A stretch of DNA of 64,000 nt from Bacteroides caccae. Lineage in GTDB: Bacteria > Bacteroidota > Bacteroidia > Bacteroidales > Bacteroidaceae. Location: contig NZ_CP022412.2 in NCBI RefSeq assembly GCF_002222615.2, positions 1,674,001 through 1,738,000 of the forward strand, given 5' to 3'. Positions 24,908-33,881 of the stretch are shown piece by piece. The translations under genes were made by a program, and so were the position numbers. Under the pieces are notes generated by a model. It made no database searches, was not told the DNA's origin, and saw nothing but the letters and a program-made list of their open reading frames with translations. Every line of letters begins with the position of its first letter. Position 1 is the stretch's first letter.

Positions 24908-27145
24908 TTATGGATTCTTTTCTTCGAATATGACGCCTATTGCTTTAGGGGTGTTACTCATTTCGAATTCCACAGTAGCTCCGCTCATGATCTGTTCATG
25001 GGTGAGATAAGTCTTATCGTAAGGTTGGCCGTCCACTTTGATTGACTGGATATAGATATTTTCTTTGTTTACGTTCGGAGCGAGTACTGTAAAAGTCTTG
25101 CCATTGGCGAGATGCAGCTTGATTTCCGGAAATAGGGGAGTGCCTATTTCATATCTTCCGCTGACCGGATTTACAGGATAGAATCCCATAGCACTGAATA
25201 CGTACCATGCCGACATCTGTCCGCAGTCTTCATTGCCGCAAAGGCCGGCCGGTTCGTTCTTGTAGAGCTCATTCATTACTTTTGCCACGTAATATTGAGT
25301 CCGGTCATTGAATCCTATCGAATTGAACAGGTAGATAACGTGGTGGCTCGGTTCGTTGCCGTGCGCGTATTGACCGATCATTCCTGTGCTGAAAAGTGGG
25401 AGCTCGTCATCTTCGGACGGATGATAGGTAAACATACTATCCAGCTTTTCCGCAAACCGGTTTTTGCCTCCTACGAGATTGACCAGTCCGTCAACATCAT
25501 GCTGTACAGACCAGAAATATTGCCATCCGTTGCTTTCGCAAATATGCGGAGTATAGTCGTCTGCTTTGAAATCTTTGATAAAGACGCCTTTGTCATCACG
25601 CGGTTGCATGAATGAAGTGGCCGGGTTATAGACATTCTTGTAGTTTTGCGAACGTTTATAGAATTCGTCTGCAATATCTTTCTTGCCCATTTTCTGTGCC
25701 ATTTCGGCGATGCAGTAGTCATCGAAAGCATATTCCAGTGTTTTGGATAACGACCAGTTTTCTGCGTTATAGCTATCCGTCACGTTATAAGGTATATATC
25801 CTAATTTTTTGTAAAGCCCGATGCCCCGGTAATTGTCCAGGTTGGCAGTTGCTACGCAGGCAGCCAGTGCCTTTTCCGCATCAAAGTCTCCGATTCCTTT
25901 CAGATAAGCGTCTGCAATCACCGGAACAGCGTGGTAACCGATCATCATGTCCGTTTCGCTGCCGTAGAAGTTCCATACCGGCAGACGTCCGTTCTGTTCG
26001 TAGAAAGCGATGAAGGATTTCACCATATCGTTGACACGCTCCGGTTCGGTGTAGGTAAAAAGCGGGTGAGCGGCACGGTACGTGTCCCATAAGGAGAAAG
26101 TGCTGTAATTTACCCAACCGTCGGCTTGGTGTACTTTCTTGTCGGGACCGTAATAAGCTCCATCCACATCACTATAAATTGTCGGGGCGATCATTGAATG
26201 ATAGATAGCTGTGTAGAAGTTCACTTTATCATCTTCGTTGTCACTTTTTACTTCAATCTTTCCGAGTTGGCGGTTCCAGTTAGCTTTGGTTGCAGCCAGA
26301 TATTTGTCGAAGTTGTTTTCGGGGACTTCAGCTTGCAGGTTCTTGGCAGCTCCTTCCATGCTGACGCCGGAAATGGCTGTGCTGACAAGTATCTGCTCGC
26401 CTTCTTGAGTGTTGAAGTCGAAGCGTGCGATAGTAGCTGTGCCGATACGTTTGTTCTCTTTGACGATAGCCATTGTATCCAGTTCTATTTTCTCGAAAGG
26501 CTTGGAGAAGCGGGTACGGAAGTAGATGTGCTGATCTCGTGCCCAGCCGTCAGAGAAACGGTAACCTTGGATAGTGACGGAGTCTATCACCTCAATGTGA
26601 GAGTCGTTGGTAAAGTCCCAATTCATCGCTTTCTTCAAGTTCAGGAAGATAGCGGATTGAGCTTCGGGAAAGGTATACCGTTGGATACCGCAGCGTTCGG
26701 TTGCCGTCAATTCGACGTTGATATTATAATCGGTCAGGCGTACCTGATAATAGCCTGCATAGGCGCTTTCGTCATCGTGGGAGAACTTGGAGTGAATGCC
26801 CAGTGGAGCTTCTGCTTCTTTGTAAGGCAGCGTGACAGGCATAAAAGAGATATCATACAGATCTCCAGCTCCGGTACCGGAGAGGTGCGTGTGGCTGAAT
26901 CCGGCAATCGTACTGTCCGGGTAAAAATATCCGGAGATGCGGTCCCAGCCGGGGAGTCCGTTATCCGGACTAAGTTGTACCATTCCAAATGGCGCTTGTG
27001 CGCCCGGATAAGTGTTTCCGGTGAAGTCTGTTCCTATAAATGGATTTACATAAGATGTGTAATCTATTTCATGTTTCTCTTGTGTAGGGGTACAAGAAAT
27101 CAGCATGCAGATTAACAGCAGGCATAGACAAGTGGGTGTTCTCAT
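24908..27145 (-). CDS. GH92 alpha-mannosidase lipoprotein, 745 aa (first gene of the operon)
   Basis: This is the third GH92 enzyme, a lipoprotein with lipobox MLISC (Cys at residue 18). GH92 features are NPFIGTDFTGNTYPGAQAPFG (split, residues about 34-54), the catalytic-acid segment ICESNGWQYFW, HGNEPSHH, and GNEDCGQMSAWY with the base Asp. As in the second enzyme, the position of the alpha-1,2-specific Trp reads SGTGAGDLYD and no His-Glu pair is present, so it should cleave another linkage (alpha-1,3 or alpha-1,6 are the common alternatives; not decidable here). It opens the GH92-sigma-fecR-GH92-GH92 unit, with a TACCTTTG -7 box about 70 nt upstream. Confidence 0.93.
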   Translation of the reverse strand: MRTPTCLCLLLICMLISCTPTQEKHEIDYTSYVNPFIGTDFTGNTYPGAQAPFGMVQLSPDNGLPGWDRISGYFYPDSTIAGFSHTHLSGTGAGDLYDISFMPVTLPYKEAEAPLGIHSKFSHDDESAYAGYYQVRLTDYNINVELTATERCGIQRYTFPEAQSAIFLNLKKAMNWDFTNDSHIEVIDSVTIQGYRFSDGWARDQHIYFRTRFSKPFEKIELDTMAIVKENKRIGTATIARFDFNTQEGEQILVSTAISGVSMEGAAKNLQAEVPENNFDKYLAATKANWNRQLGKIEVKSDNEDDKVNFYTAIYHSMIAPTIYSDVDGAYYGPDKKVHQADGWVNYSTFSLWDTYRAAHPLFTYTEPERVNDMVKSFIAFYEQNGRLPVWNFYGSETDMMIGYHAVPVIADAYLKGIGDFDAEKALAACVATANLDNYRGIGLYKKLGYIPYNVTDSYNAENWSLSKTLEYAFDDYCIAEMAQKMGKKDIADEFYKRSQNYKNVYNPATSFMQPRDDKGVFIKDFKADDYTPHICESNGWQYFWSVQHDVDGLVNLVGGKNRFAEKLDSMFTYHPSEDDELPLFSTGMIGQYAHGNEPSHHVIYLFNSIGFNDRTQYYVAKVMNELYKNEPAGLCGNEDCGQMSAWYVFSAMGFYPVNPVSGRYEIGTPLFPEIKLHLANGKTFTVLAPNVNKENIYIQSIKVDGQPYDKTYLTHEQIMSGATVEFEMSNTPKAIGVIFEEKNP

Positions 27146-27214
27146 CGTTCTTTGGGTATTAGTGATTATTTATTTTATTTATTTGAAGGATAAGAAAAAT
27201 AATTAATCTGCGTG

Positions 27215-27222
27215 CAAAGGTA
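27215..27222 (-). promoter_or_regulatory. Putative -7 box of the mannosidase operon
   Basis: TACCTTTG on the minus strand lies 69 nt before the GH92 start at 27145. No TTTG is found at the -33 distance; instead GTTGTCACAG lies just upstream. That sequence resembles the GTTGTGACA/TGTCACAAC half-sites of the palindrome array before susC, so a shared activator or an ECF-type promoter is conceivable (inference). Confidence 0.5.
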
Positions 27223-27395
27223 GAAAAAAACTGTGACAACCCTATATTATATACGCAATATTTTTAAAGTGAGGAAGATAGACTTTATAATTGTGTTTGT
27301 GCTTCCCGATATCGGAGATGTCCCTCACTGGCGTCGGAGACCGAGCCCTTGGTATCTTGATTCAAACCTTCTCTGCGTCCGGATTTGGATATAAA
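27223..27395. other. Rest of the alaS/GH92 intergenic gap
   Basis: Together with the promoter and terminator this fills the 315-bp gap 27146-27460. I see no gene. TCGGAGA occurs twice, at 27312 and 27334 (22 bp apart), and CCGATATCGG (27306-27315) is a perfect palindrome, but the rest does not repeat. Confidence 0.4.
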
Positions 27396-27442
27396 AATAG
27401 AGTGTGTCTCACAGTAATTCCTACCTTAAGACACACTCTATT
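27396..27442 (-). terminator. Terminator of alaS
   Basis: AATAGAGTGTGTCT and AGACACACTCTATT form a 14-bp perfect stem with a 19-nt loop; on the minus strand it is followed by TTTATATCC, with T residues in the stem base. It ends the alaS transcript. Confidence 0.85.
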
Positions 27443-27460
27443 TATTTTATTTACTTACTC

Positions 27461-30079
27461 TTAGATTCCTGCAAGTTCGAGTACTTTTTCAACTGCTGCC
27501 GGTAACCCGTCAGCGTTTTTGCCTCCGGCTGTTGCAAAGTGAGGCTGGCCGCCGCCGCCACCTTGAATCAGTTTGGCAGCTTCTTTCACCAGATTACCTG
27601 CTTTCAGACCACCGGCTACGAGGTTATCGCTAATCATAACTGTCAACATCGGTTTGCCTGCATCCGTACTTCCGGCTACGAAGAATAAGTTTTCTGTAAT
27701 TTCGCCACGAAGCTGGAAAGCAATATTCTTCACCACTTCTGCGGGTAGAGGAGCACAGAACTTGATTACTTTGATGCCATGAATTTCCTGTATATTCTTC
27801 AACAGTCTTTCTTTCAAGGCCGCTTCTTTTTCTTTCATGAAATCTTCCACTTGTTTCTTCAAACCGGCATTCTCTTCAAGATATTTGCGGATAGCAATTC
27901 CCAAGTCAGGAGTGTTGTTGAAGAGTGCCTTCAGATCGCTGAGCGTATCCTGGATAGTATCCAACATTTCTTCTACACGTGCACCTGTGTAAGCTTCGAT
28001 ACGACGGACACCGGCAGCAACGGAACTTTCTGAGACAATCTTCACCATGCCGATGTTTCCTGTTGCGGCTACGTGTGTACCTCCACAAAACTCAATAGAA
28101 GAACCGAATTGAATCACACGTACTCTGTCACCGTATTTTTCGCCGAAAAGAGCGATAGCACCCAGCTCTTTTGCTTCTTCGATAGGAATGTTACGATATT
28201 CCTTCAAAGGAATATTGGCACGGATTCTTGCATTAACGATGTGTTCCACCTGGCGGATTTCTTCGTCTGTCACCTTCTGGAAGTGAGAGAAGTCGAAACG
28301 CAGTGAGTCCGGAGTGACCAATGAACCCTTTTGTTCGATGTGTTCGCCCAATACTTCGCGGAGAGCAGCGTCCAGCAAGTGAGTGGCCGAGTGGTTGGCT
28401 GCACAGGCAGCGCGTTTGTCGGTATTTACACAAGCCATGAACGGAGCTTCCGGGTGTTCCGGTAACTTTTTGGTAATATGTATCGGAAGATTGTTTTCTT
28501 TCTTGGTGTCGATTACTTCAATCGTTTCAAATTCGCTGACCAATACACCCGTGTCACCTACCTGGCCACCACTTTCTGCATAGAACGGAGTGTAGTCCAA
28601 TACGATTTGATACAAAGTCTGGTTCTTTTGTTTGATCTGGCGATAACGGAGGATAGAGGCTTCATATTCGGTATAATCGTAACCTACAAATTCCGTTGTT
28701 CCTTCTTTCAGTGTAATCCAGTCGCCTGTCTCGATAGCGGCAGCGTTACGTGCACGCTGTTTCTGCTGTTGCATTTCCGCGTTGAATTCTTCGAGGTTTA
28801 CAGTCATTCCGTTTTCGCGGAGAATCAGCTCTGTTAGGTCGAGCGGGAAACCGAATGTATCATATAAGGTGAAGGCATCTTTGCCGCTGATCTCTATTTT
28901 TCCGGCAGCCTTGGTATCTTCCATTGTCTTGTCCAACAGACGGATTCCGGTTTCCAGTGTGCGGAGGAATGCTTCTTCTTCTTCTTTGATAACTTTCTCG
29001 ATCAGGGTTTTCTGTGCTATCAATTCAGGATAAGCGTCTCCCATGTTATCAATCAATACCGGAAGCAACTTGTACATGAATGCTTGTTTTTGTCCGAGGA
29101 AAGTATATCCGTAACGAACAGCACGGCGGAGGATACGGCGAATTACATAACCCGCTTTTGCGTTAGAGGGCAATTGGCCGTCTGTGATAGAGAAAGCGAT
29201 GGTGCGGATATGGTCGGCAATCACGCGCATAGCGATATCCTGCTGTTTGTCTTTTCCGTATTCTGTGCCTGACATGACAGCAATCGCTTTCAGCATCGGT
29301 TGGAATACGTCCGTATCATAGTTGGACGTTTTGCCTTGCAGTGCCATACAGAGACGCTCAAATCCCATACCGGTGTCAATTACTTTTGCCGGAAGCGGTT
29401 CGAGGCTACTGTCTGCTTTGCGGTTATATTGCATAAATACAAGGTTCCAGATTTCAATTACCTGCGGGTGATCGTGGTTGACTAGATCACGACCGGAGAT
29501 TTTTGCACGTTCTTCAGCAGGACGGAGGTCGATATGAATTTCGGAACAGGGTCCGCAAGGTCCTGTATCACCCATTTCCCAGAAGTTATCGTGTTTGTTG
29601 CCATTGATGATATGATCTTTCGGTAGGAATTGCTCCCAGTAAGAAGCGGCTTCGTCGTCACGGCTCAGTCCTTCTTCGGGGCTTCCTTCAAATACAGTGG
29701 CATAGAGATGTTCCGGATTCAGTTTCAGTACTTCTACCAGGTATTCCCATGCCCAGTTGATTGCTTCTTTTTTGAAGTAATCACCGAAGGACCAGTTGCC
29801 GAGCATTTCAAACATGGTGTGGTGGTACGTATCGTGTCCGACTTCTTCCAGGTCATTGTGCTTTCCGCTTACGCGCAGACATTTCTGAGAGTCCGCGACT
29901 CTTTGGTATTTCGCCGGGTGGTTACCCAAAATAATATCTTTAAACTGGTTCATACCCGCGTTGGTAAACATCAGGGTAGGGTCGTCTTTTATCACCATGG
30001 GAGCCGACGGAACGATGTGGTGTCCTTTCGACTCAAAGAAATTCTTGAATGAATCTCTGATTTCTTTTGCAGTCAACAT
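27461..30079 (-). CDS. alaS: Alanyl-tRNA synthetase
   Basis: This cytoplasmic class II synthetase charges tRNA-Ala. Its length of 872 aa is normal. The catalytic core with [17 protein letters not shown], the editing domain with [12 protein letters not shown] and [13 protein letters not shown] (zinc-binding His/Cys intact), and the C-Ala region with [16 protein letters not shown] at the end are all present. A TATCTTTG -7 box lies about 50 nt upstream. It is divergent from the M23 peptidase gene. Nothing unusual was seen. Confidence 0.98.
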   Translation of the reverse strand: MLTAKEIRDSFKNFFESKGHHIVPSAPMVIKDDPTLMFTNAGMNQFKDIILGNHPAKYQRVADSQKCLRVSGKHNDLEEVGHDTYHHTMFEMLGNWSFGDYFKKEAINWAWEYLVEVLKLNPEHLYATVFEGSPEEGLSRDDEAASYWEQFLPKDHIINGNKHDNFWEMGDTGPCGPCSEIHIDLRPAEERAKISGRDLVNHDHPQVIEIWNLVFMQYNRKADSSLEPLPAKVIDTGMGFERLCMALQGKTSNYDTDVFQPMLKAIAVMSGTEYGKDKQQDIAMRVIADHIRTIAFSITDGQLPSNAKAGYVIRRILRRAVRYGYTFLGQKQAFMYKLLPVLIDNMGDAYPELIAQKTLIEKVIKEEEEAFLRTLETGIRLLDKTMEDTKAAGKIEISGKDAFTLYDTFGFPLDLTELILRENGMTVNLEEFNAEMQQQKQRARNAAAIETGDWITLKEGTTEFVGYDYTEYEASILRYRQIKQKNQTLYQIVLDYTPFYAESGGQVGDTGVLVSEFETIEVIDTKKENNLPIHITKKLPEHPEAPFMACVNTDKRAACAANHSATHLLDAALREVLGEHIEQKGSLVTPDSLRFDFSHFQKVTDEEIRQVEHIVNARIRANIPLKEYRNIPIEEAKELGAIALFGEKYGDRVRVIQFGSSIEFCGGTHVAATGNIGMVKIVSESSVAAGVRRIEAYTGARVEEMLDTIQDTLSDLKALFNNTPDLGIAIRKYLEENAGLKKQVEDFMKEKEAALKERLLKNIQEIHGIKVIKFCAPLPAEVVKNIAFQLRGEITENLFFVAGSTDAGKPMLTVMISDNLVAGGLKAGNLVKEAAKLIQGGGGGQPHFATAGGKNADGLPAAVEKVLELAGI

Positions 30080-30126
30080 ATCTTCTATATATCTATCGTT
30101 GAGGTTAATATTCTCAAAAAACTGTG

Positions 30127-30134
30127 CAAAGATA
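30127..30134 (-). promoter_or_regulatory. Putative -7 box of alaS
   Basis: TATCTTTG on the minus strand, 47 nt before the alaS start, followed by GCAC as often seen in Bacteroides promoters. No clear -33 TTTG. Confidence 0.5.
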
Positions 30135-30146
30135 GCTTGTTTTTAT

Positions 30147-30154
30147 TACTTTTG
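30147..30154 (+). promoter_or_regulatory. Putative -7 box of the M23 peptidase gene
   Basis: TACTTTTG on the plus strand, 31 nt before the start codon at 30186. It overlaps the alaS promoter region, so the two divergent genes share about 100 bp. It also rules out the longer open frame starting at 29961 inside alaS. Confidence 0.5.
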
Positions 30155-30185
30155 CCGTATTAACAAGCGAAATATTTCCAAAAAG

Positions 30186-31154
30186 ATGCGCAAAGTATAC
30201 TATATCTATAATCCACAGACCCAGACTTATGACCGAATTTATCCTACTGTACGGCAGCGTGCGCTCAGTATCCTGCGCAGACTCTTTTACGGTATGGGGC
30301 TGGGAGCAGGCTGTTTCATCGTGTTGCTCTTTATCTTCGGTTCACCGTCAGAAAAGGAATTGCGAATAGAAAACAGTCGTTTACAGGCGCAATATAATGT
30401 ACTTTCCCGCCGTTTGGATGACGCCATGGGGGTACTTCAGGATATTCAGCAGCGTGATGATAACTTGTACCGCGTGATTCTGCAAGCTGACCCGGTTTCT
30501 CCGGCTATTCGTCAGGCAGGATACGGAGGTACGAACCGTTATGAAGAACTTATGGACTTGGCCAATGCCAAGCTTGTCGTAAATACCACTCAAAAGTTGG
30601 ATGTATTGTCCAAACGACTGTATATTCAATCCAAATCTTTTGATGATGTGGTGGATATGTGCAAGAACCATGACGAGATGTTGAAATGTATTCCGGCCAT
30701 TCAGCCTATTTCCAATAAAGACCTTCGTCAGACCGCTTCCGGTTACGGAACGCGTATCGATCCGATTTATGGAACGACGAAGTTTCATTCCGGTATGGAC
30801 TTTTCGGCTCATCCGGGGACAGATGTATATGCTACCGGAGATGGAACTGTCGTGAAAGTGGGATGGGAAACCGGATACGGTAATACGATTGAGATAGATC
30901 ATGGCTTTGGATATATGACGCGCTATGCTCACTTGCAAGGTTTCAATACGAAAGTGGGTAAGAGGGTTGTACGTGGTGAAGTTATCGGAAAGGTGGGGAG
31001 TACGGGAAAGAGTACCGGACCGCATCTTCATTATGAAGTGCACGTGAAAGGTCAGGTGGTGAATCCTGTAAACTATTATTTCATGGATCTGAGTGCAGAA
31101 GATTATGAGAAGATGATACAGTTAGCTGCCAACCATGGTAAGGTGTTCGATTAA
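30186..31154 (+). CDS. M23-family peptidoglycan endopeptidase, 322 aa
   Basis: This is a membrane-anchored zinc endopeptidase acting on cell-wall cross-links. The short cytoplasmic N-terminus (MRKVYYIYNPQTQTYDRIYP) is followed by one membrane segment (about 40-58), a coiled-coil-like stretch (ENSRLQAQYNVLSRRLDDAM) and the lysostaphin-like M23 domain. Zinc ligands are present: HSGMDF, and HLHYEV near the end, with YARYAHL-type HxxG region reading TRYAHLQGF, so the enzyme should be active. The frame is open from 29961, but the upstream part lies inside alaS; the ATG at 30186 after the TACTTTTG box is the true start. The MerR-like regulator follows 24 bp later, probably in the same transcript. 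Confidence 0.94.
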   Translation: MRKVYYIYNPQTQTYDRIYPTVRQRALSILRRLFYGMGLGAGCFIVLLFIFGSPSEKELRIENSRLQAQYNVLSRRLDDAMGVLQDIQQRDDNLYRVILQADPVSPAIRQAGYGGTNRYEELMDLANAKLVVNTTQKLDVLSKRLYIQSKSFDDVVDMCKNHDEMLKCIPAIQPISNKDLRQTASGYGTRIDPIYGTTKFHSGMDFSAHPGTDVYATGDGTVVKVGWETGYGNTIEIDHGFGYMTRYAHLQGFNTKVGKRVVRGEVIGKVGSTGKSTGPHLHYEVHVKGQVVNPVNYYFMDLSAEDYEKMIQLAANHGKVFD

Positions 31155-31178
31155 ATTTTAAAGAAACAAAAGAATGCT

Positions 31179-31523
31179 ATGCTCAATACGGATAAGGAAT
31201 TAAAGCTGTATTATTCAATAGGTGAAGTGGCCGATATGTTTGGTGTCAATCAGTCTTTGCTCCGTTTCTGGGAAAAGGAGTTTCCACAGATCTCTCCCAA
31301 AACAACGGGAAGAGGGATACGCCAGTATCGCAAAGAAGATGTGGAGACGATCGGACTAATTTATCATTTGGTTAAGGAAAAAGGAATGACCCTTCCGGGT
31401 GCCAGACAGCGGTTGAAAGATAATAAAGAAGCTACTGTCCGCAATTATGAGATTGTGAACAGACTCAAAGCGATAAAGGATGAGTTGCTGGCAATCAAAC
31501 GGGAACTCGACGGGCGGGAGTAA
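31179..31523 (+). CDS. MerR-family transcriptional regulator, 114 aa
   Basis: The N-terminal winged helix-turn-helix is clear: YYSIGEVADMFGVNQSLLRFWEKEFP, then the wing GRGIRQYRKEDVETI. The rest is one helix (VKEKGMTLPGARQRLK and a coiled-coil tail) for dimerisation; there is no effector domain and no metal-binding Cys. This single-domain MerR type follows an M23 peptidase in many Bacteroidetes and its targets are unknown to me. It is convergent with rel, 39 bp away; the stop codon lies within a short GC-rich inverted repeat (GGGCGGGAG and CTCGCCC) that may help end transcription. Confidence 0.92.
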   Translation: MLNTDKELKLYYSIGEVADMFGVNQSLLRFWEKEFPQISPKTTGRGIRQYRKEDVETIGLIYHLVKEKGMTLPGARQRLKDNKEATVRNYEIVNRLKAIKDELLAIKRELDGRE

Positions 31524-31562
31524 ATTTTCTCGCCCCTACTTGCAAACATTTTAATTCGATGA

Positions 31563-33809
31563 CTATTCTTCTACGCGGTTTACCTGCTTGATATTCTGAA
31601 TCTTCTTCAGGTTGTTACAGATTGTCTTTACGTCTTCCACATCATGTACCCACAATTGTATCTTTCCTTCGAAGATGCCATCGTTGGTTTCGATTGTCAA
31701 TTTGCGGATGTTGACATTCAGTTGTCGGGAGATAACTTGGGTTACTTCATTTAAAAGCCCCATACTGTCTATTCCTTTTATATATATATAGACGAGGAAG
31801 GAGAGTTCTTTGTGGGTATCCCATTCGGTAGCCAGAATACGGTTACCATAACTGCTTTTCAGCTTGGCTGCAACCGGACATTGGCGTTTGTGGATAATAA
31901 TCCGGTCGTTCTCATCGACATATCCCAAAACATCATCACCCGGAATGGGATGACAACATTCTGCCATGATATACTTCTTTTGAAGGCTTTCTTCCGTCAG
32001 TTTGAGTATTTGTTTCGGGTTAATTTTTTCTTTCTCTTGAGGTTGCTCTTTTTCTTCCGGCTTTTCTTTATTGGTATTGCCGAAAGAGAAAGTGAGGTAT
32101 TTCTTCCAGTTGCTGGTTTGTTTTTCTTTCAGTTCGTTCTTGTCCACTTCTCCCAAAATGATAACCTTGCTGCCGATAGCTGCCAGCAGTTCCTCTTCGT
32201 TTTTGGCATTATGCAATTTACGCAATTTTTCAATCACGGAATCTTCCGGACGGATTTCCTCTTTTTTGAGAAATTCGCTAAGGATTTCTTCACCAAGCTT
32301 TTGGTTTACTTTGCGTTCTTTGCGCAGAATAGCGGCTATTTTGGCACGGGCACGGGCGGTTGTTGCAAACACCTCCCATTGCGGCTGTACACGTTGCGAT
32401 TTAGATGTCAGAATCTCCACCTGGTCGCCACTTTGTAACTTGTGACTTAGTGGTACGAGTTTATGATTGACTTTGGCGCCGATACAATGGCTGCCGATAT
32501 CAGTGTGCAGTGAGAAAGCAAAGTCCAGTGCTGTTGAATTTTGCGGCATCGTCTTTAACTCCCCTTTCGGTGTAAACACAAATATTTCGGAAGCAAAGAG
32601 GTTCAGTTTTATTGTATCCAGAAAGTCGATAGCGTCCGGTTGCGGATCATCCAGTATTTCCTTGATCGTTTTCAGCCATTTCTCTAATTCGCCTTCGTCC
32701 TCACTGCCGCCTCCCTCTTTATATTTCCAGTGAGCTGCGAAGCCTTGTTCGGCAACGTCGTTCATTCGTTCGCTGCGAATCTGAACTTCAATCCATTGCC
32801 CGTTGTTCCCCATCAGGGTAACGTGCAACGCCTGATAACCATTTGCCTTCGGATGACTTACCCAGTCACGGAGGCGGTCAGGATGAGGCTTGTATATTTT
32901 GGAGATAGAGACGTAGATATCGAAACAGTCGTTGAGTTCCTCCTCTATGTTGCGAGGCTCAAAAATAATACGGACGGCCAGTAAGTCGTAGATTTCTTCG
33001 AAAGGAACGTGCTTGGTCTGCATCTTGTTCCAGATTGAGTAGATTGATTTTACGCGGGCGAGAATCCGGTATTTCAATCCCATTTTATCGAGTTGTGTAC
33101 GGATAGGAGCTGTGAAATCGTTGAATACCTTGTCGCGTTCGGCTGCTGTCGCATTCAACTTTTCTTCTATCTCGGCATATTCTTCGGGATGTTCGTATTT
33201 GAAACTTAGATTTTCGAGTTCGGTCTTTATTTTATAAAGCCCCAGACGGTTGGCAAGGGGAGCGTAGATATAAAGAGTTTCGCCGGCTATCTTGTATTGC
33301 TTGTTGGGCAACATGGAACCAAGGGTACGCATATTGTGCAGGCGGTCGGCTATTTTGATAAGGATCACCCGGATATCGTTCGACATGGTAAGCAATAACT
33401 TTTTGAAATTTTCTGCTTGTGCCGAGGCACGGTCGCCAAAGATACCTCCGGATATTTTAGTAAGTCCATCTACAATTTGGGCAATCTTTGGACCAAAGAT
33501 GTTTTCGATATCTTCTACCGTATAATCGGTGTCTTCCACTACATCATGCAGTAACGCTGCACAAATAGAAGTCGATCCGAGACCGATTTCGTTGCATACG
33601 ATACTCGCCACAGCAATCGGGTGCATAATATAGGGTTCGCCCGAACGGCGTTTGATTCCTTTGTGCGCCTGATTGGCAAAGTTGAAAGCCTTCGTAATGA
33701 TTTCAACACGTTTGCGATGTTTTGTAGCGAGATAATCATTCAGCAGTTCGTGGAACGCCTGATTGATCATCTCTTCATCAGCTATTTCTTTGGGGGTCAG
33801 ATTATCCAT
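31563..33809 (-). CDS. rel: Bifunctional (p)ppGpp synthetase/hydrolase Rel, 748 aa
   Basis: This is the stringent-response enzyme. Domain order: HD hydrolase (HKGIKRRSGEPYIMHP and ALLHDVVEDTDYT, catalytic HD intact), synthetase (ARVKSIYSIWNKMQ, YDLLAVRIIF, with the RxKS-type substrate motif of bifunctional enzymes), TGS (VFTPKGELKTMPQNSTALDF), a zinc-finger/helical region with CCHPIPGDD, and a C-terminal ACT domain (LVYIYIKGIDSMGLLNEVTQV). Both activities should be functional from the motifs. It is transcribed alone after the MltD-like gene, 72 bp downstream of that start region. Nothing is missing. Confidence 0.96.
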   Translation of the reverse strand: MDNLTPKEIADEEMINQAFHELLNDYLATKHRKRVEIITKAFNFANQAHKGIKRRSGEPYIMHPIAVASIVCNEIGLGSTSICAALLHDVVEDTDYTVEDIENIFGPKIAQIVDGLTKISGGIFGDRASAQAENFKKLLLTMSNDIRVILIKIADRLHNMRTLGSMLPNKQYKIAGETLYIYAPLANRLGLYKIKTELENLSFKYEHPEEYAEIEEKLNATAAERDKVFNDFTAPIRTQLDKMGLKYRILARVKSIYSIWNKMQTKHVPFEEIYDLLAVRIIFEPRNIEEELNDCFDIYVSISKIYKPHPDRLRDWVSHPKANGYQALHVTLMGNNGQWIEVQIRSERMNDVAEQGFAAHWKYKEGGGSEDEGELEKWLKTIKEILDDPQPDAIDFLDTIKLNLFASEIFVFTPKGELKTMPQNSTALDFAFSLHTDIGSHCIGAKVNHKLVPLSHKLQSGDQVEILTSKSQRVQPQWEVFATTARARAKIAAILRKERKVNQKLGEEILSEFLKKEEIRPEDSVIEKLRKLHNAKNEEELLAAIGSKVIILGEVDKNELKEKQTSNWKKYLTFSFGNTNKEKPEEKEQPQEKEKINPKQILKLTEESLQKKYIMAECCHPIPGDDVLGYVDENDRIIIHKRQCPVAAKLKSSYGNRILATEWDTHKELSFLVYIYIKGIDSMGLLNEVTQVISRQLNVNIRKLTIETNDGIFEGKIQLWVHDVEDVKTICNNLKKIQNIKQVNRVEE

Positions 33810-33881
33810 AATTGTTATCCTTTCACTTGCTTACTTTTGCAAAAATAAGCAAATTTCCGAACGGTGCAAGCGGGATACCGT

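Noticed and set aside
27306..27370. Third 22-bp array in the alaS/GH92 gap
   Set aside because: Only one pair of TCGGAGA at 22 bp and one palindrome; no third unit, so it is not listed as a repeat.
29961..30185. 75-codon N-terminal extension of the M23 peptidase
   Set aside because: It lies antisense inside alaS and upstream of the likely -7 box; the protein's own membrane-anchor start is at 30186.
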